From contig CP154955.1 of assembly GCA_039621445.1 (NCBI GenBank), forward strand, positions 5,756,785 through 5,820,784: a stretch of DNA of 64,000 nt, in the 5' to 3' direction. The notes beneath the pieces were generated by a model, which saw only the letters and a program-made list of their open reading frames with translations, was not told the DNA's origin and made no database searches. Below, in pieces: positions 20,164 to 31,200 of the stretch. The stretch is from Euglena gracilis. Its lineage: Eukaryota; Euglenida; Euglenophyceae; Euglenales. The position numbers were made by a program, and so were the translations under genes. Position 1 is the stretch's first letter, and each line of letters starts with the position of its first letter.

Positions 20164-20796
20164 AGGGCTGGATAGAGGTAGAGGGATAGAGGTAGAGGTA
20201 GAGGTAGAGGGATAGAGGTAGAGGTAGAGGTAGAGGTAGAGGTTCAGAAAGTTTTCTTGGCCCTCTTTTTTTTCCGGATGGAGCCCAAAACTCCGAGGGA
20301 AAAACCCAGAGGAATTCTCCCGAAGCAACCTGTTTTTTTTTCCTCAGGAAGGGAGGGAAATCCCTCAGGCGTCAGCAATCGGCGTAATAGGACGCAGTTT
20401 TCTGATCGTAGAGATCACCTCTACCTCTACTATCCTTCTATGTCACCTCAATGTCAAAATTTTAAGGAAAGCGGCTTATCAAAGAAAATTTATGCCAAAC
20501 GAAGGCAATTTTTTTTGGAAAAACATCAGAAATTGGCCATTCTTGTCACAAATCACTTATGGCAATTTTTGAAACCACCCATCCGGATATTTTTTCTCAT
20601 TCCTAACCTGAATAACATGTGTTGAGATGCTAATTTTCCAAATTTGAGGCATTTCTCGCCTTTTGTGGCCCTCATTGGTGCGAGTTTATGACATTTTATG
20701 GACATAGAGGTGACATAGAGGTAGAGGTAGAGGTGGAGGTGGGTCAGATAGAGGTAGAGGACTTTTGACCTCTACCTCTACGTCTATCCGGCCCTG
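20164..20796. mobile_element. hAT-like MITE with GAGGTA hexamers, array unit 1
   Basis: Flanked by the perfect 8-bp duplication ACAACGCC (20156-20163 and 20797-20804). The ends read AGGGCTGGATAGAGGTAGAG and CTCTACGTCTATCCGGCCCTG. Inside is GGAGGGAAATCCCTC and an AATTTTTGAAACCACCC segment, with no coding. It is paralogous to 18919-19366. Confidence 0.9.
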
Positions 20797-21906
20797 ACAA
20801 CGCCAGCTCTGATCATGGGAATGGTGGTGCCCCCGCGTCCCCCCCCCCCCCGCATACTCCCCCGCGTCCCTACGCCTTGAAACCGTGTTTGGGCCGATTT
20901 CGAGACTTTAAAAGTCTTAAATCTTGGTACTACCCGCCCAATGCGCTTTCACAACCCAAAAAATGGGGGGTCACGGGGGAAGTATGACACCTTGCAGGTA
21001 GCCGGGAGGCAACATCCATGACGTGGCATCGCGATAAAATTGGTCATTTTTTGAAAAGGGAATTTTGTTAGGATTTTCTTGACCAACACGTTTTTGGGAT
21101 GAAGTTTGGGCCATTTTTGACAAAATTCCGTTTTGGGTGGGGAAATGCACCAGTTTTTGGCACTTCTTTCAGGGGAAAAGATTTTTGGCCCCCGCCCCGT
21201 GACCCCCCCCCCCCCATCACCCCCCCGCAACCCGCACCACCCCCTTAAAAAACGGCTTGTTTTTTTGTTTCCAAAAAACAAGCCGTTTTTTAAAAAAAAT
21301 TCATCTGTCTCGGGGGGGGTTGGAAGTGGGGGGGGAGGGGGGGGTCCCGGGAGGGGGGGGTTGAAACTGTACAGGGGGGGGGAGGGGGGGGTCCCAAGGT
21401 TTGACCAACTGTACTGCCTTGTCCCCATAGCATTTCTTTGGATTTTCTTTCTCTCACAAAGTCACTCATTGGAAGTACCTCTCCAAATTTGAGCAAGAGG
21501 AGGAGGGGTCCACCCAACAACCAGTTCCAGCGGCTCTCTTGCTCCCGCCGTCTGGCCAAAAAAACAACAACAACAAAACACCACTGAGAGCTTGACTTGA
21601 TTTTTTGAAAGTTTATGTTGTCAAGATATTCTTATCAACCATCACATTTTTTGGGATGCATTTTGGGCCTTTTTGACAAAATTCCTTTTTGGGTGTGGAA
21701 CTGCACCACTTTTTGGAGCCTTTTTTTAGGAGACAATTTTTTGTCTATTTTTGGCTGTGAAGGTGTGTTGGGCAGAACAAGGAGACGGTAAATGCCTTGT
21801 AAAACTTCATTTTTTTAAAAAAAGCCCGGGGTTTCCCATTTTTTAAACACACGGTTTTTTGTTGTTTTTTGAAGAAAAAAAAAGAAAACTTTTTTACAAC
21901 AACGCC

Positions 21907-22521
21907 AGGGCTGGATAGAGGTAGAGGGATAGAGGTAGAGGTAGAGGTAGAGGTAGAGGTAGAGCTTCAGAAAGTTTTCTTGGCCCTCTTTTTTTTCCGG
22001 ATGGAGCCCAAAACTCCGAGGGAAAAACCCAGAGGAATTCTCCCGAAGCAACCTGTTTTTTTTTCCTCAGGAAGGGAGGGAAATCCCTCAGGCGTCAGCA
22101 ATCGGCGTAATAGGACGCAGTTTTCTGATCGTAGAGATCACCTCTACCTCTACTATCCTTCTATGTCACCTCAATGTCAAAATTTTAAGGAAAGCGGCTT
22201 ATCAAAGAAAATTTATGCCAAACGAAGGCAATTTTTTTTTTGGAAAAACATCAGAAATTGGCCATTCTTGTCACAAATCACTTATGGCAATTTTTGAAAC
22301 CACCCATCCGGATATTTTTTCTCATTCCTAACCTGAATAACATGTGTTGAGATGCTAATTTTCCAAATTTGAGGCATTTCTCGCCTTTTGTGGCCCTCAT
22401 TGGTGCGAGTTTATGACATTTTATGGACATAGAGGTGACATAGAGGTAGAGGTAGAGGTGGAGGTGGGTCAGATAGAGGTAGAGGACTTTTGACCTCTAC
22501 CTCTACGTCTATCCGGCCCTG
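21907..22521. mobile_element. Same hAT-like MITE, array unit 2
   Basis: Same ends and same flanking ACAACGCC as the unit-1 copy. It was therefore multiplied with the array rather than inserted afresh. Confidence 0.9.
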
Positions 22522-23632
22522 ACAACGCCAGCTCTGATCATGGGAATGGTGGTGCCCCCGCGTCCCCCCCCCCCCCCCGCATACTCCCCCGCGTCCCTAC
22601 GCCTTGAAACCGTGTTTGGGCCGATTTCGAGACTTTAAAAGTCTTAAATCTTGGTACTACCCGCCCAATGCGCTTTCACAACCCAAAAAATGGGGGGTCA
22701 CGGGGGAAGTATGACACCTTGCAGGTAGCCGGGAGGCAACATCCATGACGTGGCATCGCGATAAAATTGGTCATTTTTTGAAAAGGGAATTTTGTTAGGA
22801 TTTTCTTGACCAACACGTTTTTGGGATGAAGTTTGGGCCATTTTTGACAAAATTCCGTTTTGGGTGGGGAAATGCACCAGTTTTTGGCACTTCTTTCAGG
22901 GGAAAAGATTTTTGGCCCCCGCCCCGTGACCCCCCCCCCCATCACCCCCCCGCAACCCGCACCACCCCCTTAAAAAACGGCTTGTTTTTTTGTTTCCAAA
23001 AAACAAGCCGTTTTTTAAAAAAAATTCATCTGTCTCGGGGGGGGTTGGAAGTGGGGGGGGAGGGGGGGGTCCCGGGAGGGGGGGGTTGAAACTGTACAGG
23101 GGGGGGGGAGGGGGGGGTCCCAAGGTTTGACCAACTGTACTGCCTTGTCCCCATAGCATTTCTTTGGATTTTCTTTCTCTCACAAAGTCACTCATTGGAA
23201 GTACCTCTCCAAATTTGAGCAAGAGGAGGAGGGGTCCACCCAACAACCAGTTCCAGCGGCTCTCTTGCTCCCGCCGTCTGGCCAAAAAAACAACAACAAC
23301 AAAACACCACTGAGAGCTTGACTTGATTTTTTGAAAGTTTATGTTGTCAAGATATTCTTATCAACCATCACATTTTTTGGGATGCATTTTGGGCCTTTTT
23401 GACAAAATTCCTTTTTGGGTGTGGAACTGCACCACTTTTTGGAGCCTTTTTTTAGGAGACAATTTCTTGTCTATTTTTGGCTGTGAAGGTGTGTTGGGCA
23501 GAACAAGGAGACGGTAAATGCCTTGTAAAACTTCATTTTTTTAAAAAAAGCCCGGGGTTTCCCATTTTTTAAACACACGGTTTTTTGTTGTTTTTTGAAG
23601 AAAAAAAAAGAAAACTTTTTTACAACAACGCC

Positions 23633-24245
23633 AGGGCTGGATAGAGGTAGAGGGATAGAGGTAGAGGTAGAGGTAGAGGTAGAGGTAGAGCTTCAGAAAG
23701 TTTTCTTGGCCCTCTTTTTTTTCCGGATGGAGCCCAAAACTCCGAGGGAAAAACCCAGAGGAATTCTCCCGAAGCAACCTGTTTTTTTTTTTTTAGGAAG
23801 GGAGGGAAATCCCTCAGGCGTCAGCAATCGGCGTAATAGGACGCAGTTTTCTGATCGTAGAGATCACCTCTACCTCTACTATCCTTCTATGTCACCTCAA
23901 TGTCAAAATTTTAAGGAAAGCGGCTTATCAAAGAAAATTTATGCCAAACGAAGGCAATTTTTTTTGGAAAAACATCAGAAATTGGCCATTCTTGTCACAA
24001 ATCACTTATGGCAATTTTTGAAACCACCCATCCGGATATTTTTTCTCATTCCTAACCTGAATAACATGTGTTGAGATGCTAATTTTCCAAATTTGAGGCA
24101 TTTCTCGCCTTTTGTGGCCCTCATTGGTGCGAGTTTATGACATTTTATGGACATAGAGGTGACATAGAGGTAGAGGTAGAGGTGGAGGTGGGTCAGATAG
24201 AGGTAGAGGACTTTTGACCTCTACCTCTACGTCTATCCGGCCCTG
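23633..24245. mobile_element. Same hAT-like MITE, array unit 3
   Basis: Same ends and flanks as units 1 and 2. It differs by a longer T run at about 23781-23792. Confidence 0.9.
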
Positions 24246-25372
24246 ACAACGCCAGCTCTGATCATGGGAATGGTGGTGCCCCCGCCCCCCCCCCCCCCCC
24301 CCCCCCCCCCCCGCATACTCCCCCGCGTCCCTACGCCTTGAAACCGTGTTTGGGCCGATTTCGAGACTTTAAAAGTCTTAAATCTTGGTACTACCCGCCC
24401 AATGCGCTTTCACAACCCAAAAAATGGGGGGTCACGGGGGAAGTATGACACCTTGCAGGTAGCCGGGAGGCAACATCCATGACGTGGCATCGCGATAAAA
24501 TTGGTCATTTTTTGAAAAGGGAATTTTGTTAGGATTTTCTTGACCAACACGTTTTTGGGATGAAGTTTGGGCCATTTTTGACAAAATTCCGTTTTGGGTG
24601 GGGAAATGCACCAGTTTTTGGCACTTCTTTCAGGGGAAAAGATTTTTGGCCCCCGCCCCGTGACCCCCCCCCCCATCACCCCCCCCCCGCAACCCGCACC
24701 ACCCCCTTAAAAAACGGCTTGTTTTTTTGTTTCCAAAAAACAAGCCGTTTTTTAAAAAAAATTCATCTGTCTCGGGGGGGGGGTTGGAAGTGGGGGGGGA
24801 GGGGGGGGTCCCGGGAGGGGGGGGTTGAAACTGTACAGGGGGGGGGAGGGGGGGGGTCCCAAGGTTTGACCAACTGTACTGCCTTGTCCCCATAGCATTT
24901 CTTTGGATTTTCTTTCTCTCACAAAGTCACTCATTGGAAGTACCTCTCCAAATTTGAGCAAGAGGAGGAGGGGTCCACCCAACAACCAGTTCCAGCGGCT
25001 CTCTTGCTCCCGCCGTCTGGCCAAAAAAACAACAACAACAAAACACCACTGAGAGCTTGACTTGATTTTTTGAAAGTTTATGTTGTCAAGATATTCTTAT
25101 CAACCATCACATTTTTTGGGATGCATTTTGGGCCTTTTTGACAAAATTCCTTTTTGGGTGTGGAACTGCACCACTTTTTGGAGCCTTTTTTAAGGAGACA
25201 ATTTTTTGTCTATTTTTGGCTGTGAAGGTGTGTTGGGCAGAACAAGGAGACGGTAAATGCCTTGTAAAACTTCATTTTTTTAAAAAAAGCCCGGGGTTTC
25301 CCATTTTTTAAACACACGGTTTTTTGTTGTTTTTTTGAAGAAAAAAAAAGAAAACTTTTTTACAACAACGCC

Positions 25373-25981
25373 AGGGCTGGATAGAGGTAGAGGGATAGAG
25401 GTAGAGGTAGAGGTAGAGGTAGAGGTTCAGAAAGTTTTCTTGGCCCTCTTTTTTTTCCGGATGGAGCCCAAAACTCCGAGGGAAAAACCCAGAGGAATTC
25501 TCCCGAAGCAACCTGTTTTTTTTTCCTCAGGAAGGGAGGGAAATCCCTCAGGCGTCAGCAATCGGCGTAATAGGACGCAGTTTTCTGATCGTAGAGATCA
25601 CCTCTACCTCTACTATCCTTCTATGTCACCTCAATGTCAAAATTTTAAGGAAAGCGGCTTATCAAAGAAAATTTATGCCAAACGAAGGCAATTTTTTTTT
25701 TGGAAAAACATCAGAAATTGGCCATTCTTGTCACAAATCACTTATGGCAATTTTTGAAACCACCCATCCGGATATTTTTTCTCATTCCTAACTTGAATAA
25801 CATGTGTTGAGATGCTAATTTTCCAAATTTGAGGCATTTCTCGCCTTTTGTGGCCCTCATTGGTGCGAGTTTATGACATTTTATGGACATAGAGGTGACA
25901 TAGAGGTAGAGGTAGAGGTGGAGGTGGGTCAGATAGAGGTAGAGGATTTTTGACCTCTACCTCTACGTCTATCCGGCCCTG
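25373..25981. mobile_element. Same hAT-like MITE, array unit 4
   Basis: Same ends and flanks as the other three. It has one fewer GAGGTA hexamer than units 2 and 3. Confidence 0.9.
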
Positions 25982-26324
25982 ACAACGCCAGCTCTGATCA
26001 TGGGAATGGTGGTGCCCCCGCGTCCCCCCCCCCCCGCATACTCCCCCGCGTCCCTACGTCTTGAAACCGTGTTTGGGCCAATTTCGAGACTTTAAAAGTC
26101 TTAAATCTTCGCCCAAAACACGGTTTCAAACAAGAACAGTGTTTTGGGCCAAGGTTTTAGGGGCGCCCAGGGTTGACGTTTTTTTTTTAAGAAAAAACAA
26201 TAAAAACATGTTGTTTTTTTAAAAAAAAACACAAAAAAACATGTTTTTTTTTGAAAAAGCAAAAATTGACCTTTTCCTTGCAAAATGGCCATTTTTTTGA
26301 ATAAAATTTTTCGCAAGTGGTTCA

Positions 26325-26390
26325 GGTCACGAGGGGGGGGGGGTCACGTGGGGGGTCACAGGGGGGGGGTCACGAGGGGGGGTCACATTT
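26325..26390. repeat. G-tract / GGTCACGAGG block in element N, copy 2
   Basis: Four GGTCACRNGGGG units with G runs of 6-12. It is the reverse of 17957-18022. Confidence 0.8.
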
Positions 26391-26475
26391 GGCCAGATTA
26401 GAAATCACCGAAAACGAATTTTTGGGAAAAAGTCCTTTTTAGGCTCCAAAATAGGAATCCCCCAAACGAAAATTA

Positions 26476-29133
26476 CCCTCACCCCCCCCTATTTGCCCCC
26501 CCCCCCTAATTGGCTAATTGGGGGTCCCGTTGGACCGTCCATTAGCCAATTAGGGGGGGGGTCAGCCTAATTGGCTAATGGACCTTCCCTTGGGACCACG
26601 GATTGGCCAATTGGGGGGGGGGTGAAGATGATCAAAAGAACAGCCACCGAGGAATCAGTCGCACGGCAGGGAGCGCTGGATGGCAGAAAAACGACGAAAG
26701 GCCGGTCCGTGGCCTGGCGTGCAGGTTCGTGTGTGCGCATGTCTCACAGACAGAAAACACAACCCACGGCAACGCAGGACGCGTGCAACCAGATTCCGCA
26801 TGTGGGACATTGGGCGGAGGCGGAAATGGCACCATGGCATCACATGACCAGGCAGACATTTTTTCATTTAAAAAAATGTTGATGTTGCAGTTGTTTTTGC
26901 TGCTGCTGTTTGGTTGTTGCTGCTGCTGCTGTTGTTATTTGAAAATAATTGAGGGTTGGTCCATCCCCACTCCCCCCAACTCCCCACCAAACGTGCCATG
27001 GTGCCAGGTAGAGTAGCGCAGTGGACGCTCACACTGGGCACAGACAGAAGGCTTTGGGGGGGGGCGGAGTAGCCTCATCCACTTCCATCTCGTCCTCTCT
27101 GTCTTCTTCTTCCTCGACCTCCATTTGGGGGCCATCCATCTCCAGTGTATCCTCAGCCCCATCCTCTTCTTTTTCATCTGGGATGGCATTCTCAGTCACC
27201 CCTGTTGAGAGTAAATAAAAAATCCTCACCCTCCCTTTTTTTGAACCTTTGGCCACAGAATCCAAAACTGTTAGCGCTTCCGAAATGTCCCCTGGTGCCT
27301 CTTCTTCAGCTTTCGCAGCATCTTTGGAATCCCCAGTCAGTGCAGGCTGTAGTATCAACTTTTCCATGCCCTTTTGAATGTTTGCAACTATGTGACAGAA
27401 GGAGAGTTTTCAAAGGTGGTGGAAAAAAAACATACGTGGGACGCGATTCCATGCATCAGTCACCCATCCCATGACCTCCTCCTTTGATGGCTTCCTTCCC
27501 ATGTCAGAATCAGTGATAGTTTGGGCCCGCCAGTTTATGTATGATTTTCGCACAGAGGCCTTGAAGAGGTGGTTTACGTAGACGTCCATTACCTGGGGAG
27601 GGGACAGACGTCAAGAAAACGTGTGATGTCCAACGGTGGCTGACCTGAACAATGCTCGTGCAGCCCCCTGGAATGAAAATGATGTCTGACCCGTTTTCTT
27701 TCAACCAGTCCAAGACCATTTGGTCCCGGTGGGCTGAATACAAATCAACCACTAGCAGGTGCTTCTTCTTTTCAAAATTGAATGTCTTTGTACACCGATG
27801 CAAGAACAGCTCGCCTGTCATCCAACCGTTGTCAGACGTCTGGGCTTCACATGCCAAATTTCCTGCAGCTTTTTGCACCTGCTTCTCCACCCTTCCGGCT
27901 TTCTTCCCCTTGAACAACAGAAATGGCTCCTCTTTTCGAACGTCCAAGGTTTTCCCCGCTTCATCCACAGTCAGGCGGGCCGCCAAGAACACCGTGAACA
28001 TTGCTGGGATCCCTTTGCTTCAAGAGTTGTTTTGGGTAACTCCTCAAACCTGACCCCTGAAGGAAATGAGAACGTGGGGGGGGGTCCCAAGGAAAAGGCA
28101 ACCTGTCTCATCCCCACAAACAAATACTCGGTATTTTTGTTGTTCGTACATAGAGCGAAGTAGTCCATTGAAGCGTTTAACTCTATCTTCGTAGTTGCCT
28201 GGCACGTACTGTTTCACGGAACTCACCCTTCGGTACACGATACCATATTGGCCTCTCCATTTTCGCCACAGTTCATCCCTCCCAGAGGCGGTGATACCAA
28301 AATAATCTTTGACCACCTCCTTTGGCAAAGTTGTCATGAATGACTCTAACAAGTCCCCTGAAACGGCTCCGTGTGCCTCTCTTACTTGCAAGAAAAATTT
28401 GTACATCGCTTCTCCCATCTCCTTGTACTTGTTCAGAGGGATGAGACGTTTCATGTTGCCCTGTCCCTTTGCAGCCATCTTCAAAAGCTTTGATTCCTGC
28501 CCCTTGAACCGAGTGAGTGACCTTGCGGAGACCTCGGGGAATTTCCTTAAAGTTTCTTTGTCTGTGTGGGTCTTGTTGTAGGACAGCACAGCCAACTTCT
28601 CGGATACATCCAGGTCACGACGCAATTTCTTGTGTGCTGTCACAGAAGCGGCCTTTGCCACAATGTTGCTGTGCATTGGAAAGAGGAGGAGGGTTAGGGA
28701 AGGTCTCCGTTGAACAGTCAAAACTGCTACTGACTGGTTTTGCAAAATAAAGGTGGTCTGGCTAAGGCATTTCTCGGTCCCCCTTTGGCAACCCTCACAA
28801 GTTCAGCAACGTCCTGGTGGTTGGGGCTGGAACCAAGACCTCGATAGTTGTACTAAACGCAACATCGCTGCCATCACGCCTTCTTTCAGCCAACTTGGCA
28901 TGTGGCTTAAAAGAAATCGTAGATTGGCGCATGGCTGCAAGAAAAGACAAAACCAGCAGTACGGTAGCTTCAAAGGATAACAGAAAAATTTTGTCTCCCA
29001 CACCCCCATTGGATTGTCCATTAGCCAATTAGGGGGGGGGTCGAGGTACCCCCCCCTAATTGTCCCCCCCCCAATTGGCTAATTGGGGGTCTGAAGGAGC
29101 TCGACCATTAGCCAAATAGGGGGGGGGTGAGGG
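26476..29133 (-). mobile_element. Complete pogo-like (Tc1/mariner group) DNA transposon with poly-C TIRs
   Basis: The 2,658-bp element is flanked by TA (26474-26475 and 29134-29135). Element N copy 1 shows the empty site, AAAATTAGGAAATC in this orientation. The ends are CCCTCACCCCCCCC and GGGGGGGGTGAGGG. Subterminal binding-site-like repeats, CTAATTGGCTAATTGGGGG and CCATTAGCCAATTAGGGGG, occur at both ends (26509-26620 and 29008-29125). A single five-exon gene for an apparently intact transposase fills the middle on the minus strand. A GCT/GTT-rich low-complexity stretch lies at 26880-26940. All parts needed for an autonomous element are present. The matching MITE is at 10389-10768. Confidence 0.93.
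27029..28932 (-). CDS. pogo-like DD35D transposase, five exons, 524 aa, apparently intact
   Basis: The product would bind the element's ends and cut and rejoin DNA in the nucleus. Exons (minus): 28932-28799, 28668-28103, 28003-27645, 27592-27436, 27387-27029, total 1575 nt, exactly 525 codons. All introns are GT-AG and 51-130 bp. Residues ~60-115 form a CENP-B/Psq-type helix-turn-helix ('DVSEKLAVLSYNK'). Residues ~120-190 resemble the second DNA-binding domain of pogo/Tc5 proteins ('GAVSGDLLESF', 'FGITASG'). The DDE catalytic triad is D231 ('CGDET'), D320 ('VVDLYSAH') and D356 ('VMDVYVNH'), a spacing of 35. The exon 3/4 junction falls just before the last Asp. The C-terminus is acidic (EEEEDREDEMEVDE). 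The ATG at 28932 follows a possible acceptor (CTTGCAG), so an upstream non-coding exon is possible. No frameshift or premature stop was found. Confidence 0.88.
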
Positions 29134-29516
29134 TAGGAAATCTACCGGAATATTTTGTCAAATTAGGCATCACCGGCCAAGTTTTTCAGAAAAAATGGCC
29201 GAAACGGGCCTTAGGTCGGGTTGGGGGAGGGGGGTCATGGGGGGAACACCCCCTGTGAAGTTTTTTTTTCTTCAAATGTGTGAAAGTATTTCCAAATCTG
29301 TGTTTTCTGGTGCGAAAAATCTTGCTTTCAACCCAAAAAAAAATGAATGTTGTAGAGATAAAAAATGCACTTTTTCCCAAAAAAAACATTGCAAAAAATT
29401 TTCCCCCAAACCCTCCATGACGTTTTTTTTGTTTTTTTAAAAAAAACATATTTTTTTATAAAAAAAACATGTTTTTTTTGTTTCAAAAAAAACAAGCCGT
29501 CAACCTTGGGGGGGCC

Positions 29517-30110
29517 CAAGGGCGACCGCGGCACCTTCAGCGCCGCGGTCCCCGCCCCTGGGCTCCCCCTAACTCTTGGTCCAAACACAGTTCTTGACAC
29601 AGAAGGCTCCACAATCGGCACCCCGGCCAATCTTATTCCCCCCCTATTGTCCGATCGGGCCTCCCGGGGGCAGGTCGGTGGGACAATAAGGGGGGGGTAC
29701 ATGGGCGGCGGAGGCTAGGCACAGCGGGGGGGGGGGGTTGGGGGGCGAGCGGCCGCGCGGGGTGGGGGAGGGGGGGAGGGGGGTTTTGATTTTCGAGTCC
29801 AAAAAGTGGTCATTTTTTGCCATTTTTGGGCCATTTTTGACCAAAAAAAAGTGCTTTTCTGGCCGCGCACAGCGCGCGGTCCCCAAATTTGCCATTTTAT
29901 GTCCGAAAATGGTCATTTTTGGTCATTTTTGGGCCTCAAAAAAGTCGCAATTTTTTCACAAATTTTTTTTCCTTGGCTATGCTAGGCACCGTGGGGGGAG
30001 GGGGGGTTCAGGGGGGGGGGCGAGCGGCCGCGCGGGCGGCCGCGCAGGGGGCACGCAGGGGGGGGGAGGGGGTCCCGGACCCCCCCGAGCGGCGCGCCTA
30101 GCCTCCGACC
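29517..30110. other. GC-rich repeat field with a truncated family C MITE
   Basis: 29640-29699 is the right end of a family C MITE (CTATTGTCCGATCGGGCCTC … GGACAATAAGGGGGGGG-TA). 29700-30110 alternates G runs with AT-rich CCATTTTTGGCCATTTTTG. GAGCGGCCGCGCGGG occurs twice, at 29748 and 30022. No gene is recognised. Confidence 0.55.
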
Positions 30111-30114
30111 AATG

Positions 30115-30640
30115 GGCTGGCCTTTGATTTGATTGAGGACCCTTTGTTTAGAAGACGTTTCACTGCATCATTGCCACGCGGATGGACAGGCATCAATTCT
30201 CAGAGGACATGGTGAAGTTGTCTGACAGGTTCTTTCTGCCTTTTCCCCTTAATAAACGGACACATTATTTGAAAAGCATTCCGATCCTGCACAATGTTCA
30301 TGACACAATTTGGAAGGTTTGCTCTCGAAAATTGTCCCATCACCTTCGGTGCAATTTTTGAAGGTTCTTGAAGAGGGCAAGAGCATTCTGGAGGACATGG
30401 GTGCAACAGTCATGGCATGTGTAGGTGACAACCACAGCGGCATCCAATTGGCTTTGGAACTCTTTTCAAAGAAATATCCCTTTGTTGGGGGCGCGTTTGT
30501 GTGCACTCACCAATGGCCATGGCGTTCTGCTGTTGTGAAGTACCCCCTTCTTTCAAAAAGGGGTTCCCCACCCAACAATTGGAGATTGTTTGCAATGGGT
30601 GTGAATTTTTGTCCAGTTCAACATTGATTTCTAAAGGCAT
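30115..30640 (+). pseudogene. hAT-type transposase (DUF659-like) fragment
   Basis: About 30124-30213 encodes 'DLIEDPLFRRRFTASLPRGW', resembling the 'P-x-FR' segment of DUF659 proteins. After frame breaks, 30310-30480 encodes 'ILEDMGATVMACVGDNHSGI' and 'ALELFSKKYPFVGGAFVCTH', which resembles the hAT catalytic-domain passage around the second Asp (…D-N…KKYP…C-x-H). The frames then decay, and a C-tract element follows at 30667. This would be the remains of a hAT transposase of the kind needed by the many 8-bp-duplication MITEs here. Assignment rests on short motifs. Confidence 0.55.
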
Positions 30641-30659
30641 TTTCTCAGAAATGCTATTA

Positions 30660-31004
30660 ACCAGTTACCCCCCCCTTTGGAGCTTTGGCAGGGGGGGGGA
30701 GGGGGGTCCCGAGGTCAGTTTTTTTTGCATTTTTGGCACTTTTTGATGTACTGTCTCAACACAGGGGGGGGGGAGGGTCCTGGGGTCCCAACTGTACTGC
30801 CAACCCCCCCTCAAAAATTGGCCAAAAACTGGCGCCAAAGGTGCCGGAAAAAAAATTTTAAGGCTTTTTTTGGTCTAAAAAGGCCATTTTTGGTGTCAAA
30901 ATTTTCATCTGTCTCGGGGGGGTCGGCACTAGGGGGGGGGGAGGGTCCCAAAATCCCAACTGCACAGGGGGGGGGTCCCCAAAAAACCCCAACTGTACAG
31001 CTGT
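30660..31004. repeat. G-tract repeat block
   Basis: Contains GGTCCCGAGGTCAGTTTTTTTT, CAACTGTACAG and TTTTCATCTGTCTCGGGGGG, the last two also found in the 1.73-kb array (21300-21415). It is the same C/G-tract repeat in a diverged form. Confidence 0.6.
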
Positions 31005-31200
31005 CGCCCCTTTATTTGACCCCCCCCCTTAATTGAGCATTTGGGTCCGGAGAATTTTTTTTTCATGCGCTGAAGGCGCCAAAAATTTATTTTGCCCTCT
31101 TTCTGAAGGAATTTTTGACCCCCCCTATTTGACCCCCCCCCTTATTTGAGCATTTGGGGGGTCCGTTGGGTTGTTGGTGTGCTCAAATAAAGGGGGGGGG
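31005..31200. mobile_element. C-tract TIR MITE (family A), copy 2
   Basis: Reverse complement of 5134-5345 with about 85-90% similarity by eye: TTTATTTGACCCCCC, GAGCATTTGGGTCCGG, the GCGCTGAAGGCGCC hairpin and GTGCTCAAATAAAGGGGGG followed by TA. The left end has lost its terminal bases. Confidence 0.8.

Larger units (their letters stand above)
19684..26109 (+). repeat. Tandem array of a ~1.73-kb unit, 3.7 copies
   Basis: Units begin with TAGCATTTCTTTGG at 19684, 21428, 23154 and 24893 (periods 1744, 1726 and 1739). The fourth breaks off at about 26109. Units are nearly identical. Differences are mainly homopolymer lengths (for instance the C run near 24285-24312 is much longer in unit 3) and the number of GAGGTA hexamers. 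Each contains the end of the 19574-19843 frame, an identical hAT-like MITE with the same flanking 8 bp, a CGGCTTGTTTTTTTG hairpin, and G-rich blocks. High identity implies recent amplification or ongoing homogenisation. Confidence 0.97.
26168..29508. mobile_element. hAT-like element N, copy 2, hosting the pogo-like transposon
   Basis: Opposite orientation to copy 1 (16115-18185). The ends are CAGGGTTGACG and CGTCAACCTTG. The flanking 8 bp are GGGGCGCC and GGGGGGCC (7 of 8). Without the nested 2,658-bp transposon the element is about 680 bp and collinear with copy 1. It supplies the uninterrupted version of the MULE target (29232-29262), while copy 1 supplies the uninterrupted pogo target (about 17870-17885). 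Confidence 0.88.

Noticed and set aside
19684-26109. Possible CRISPR array (regularly repeated units)
   Set aside because: Units are ~1.73 kb tandem repeats of eukaryotic type with no short repeat/spacer structure and no cas genes.
27200-27232. A 28-nt GT-AG mini-intron in the transposase C-terminus
   Set aside because: The frame is open without splicing. Removing 28 nt would shift it and lose the downstream acidic tail.
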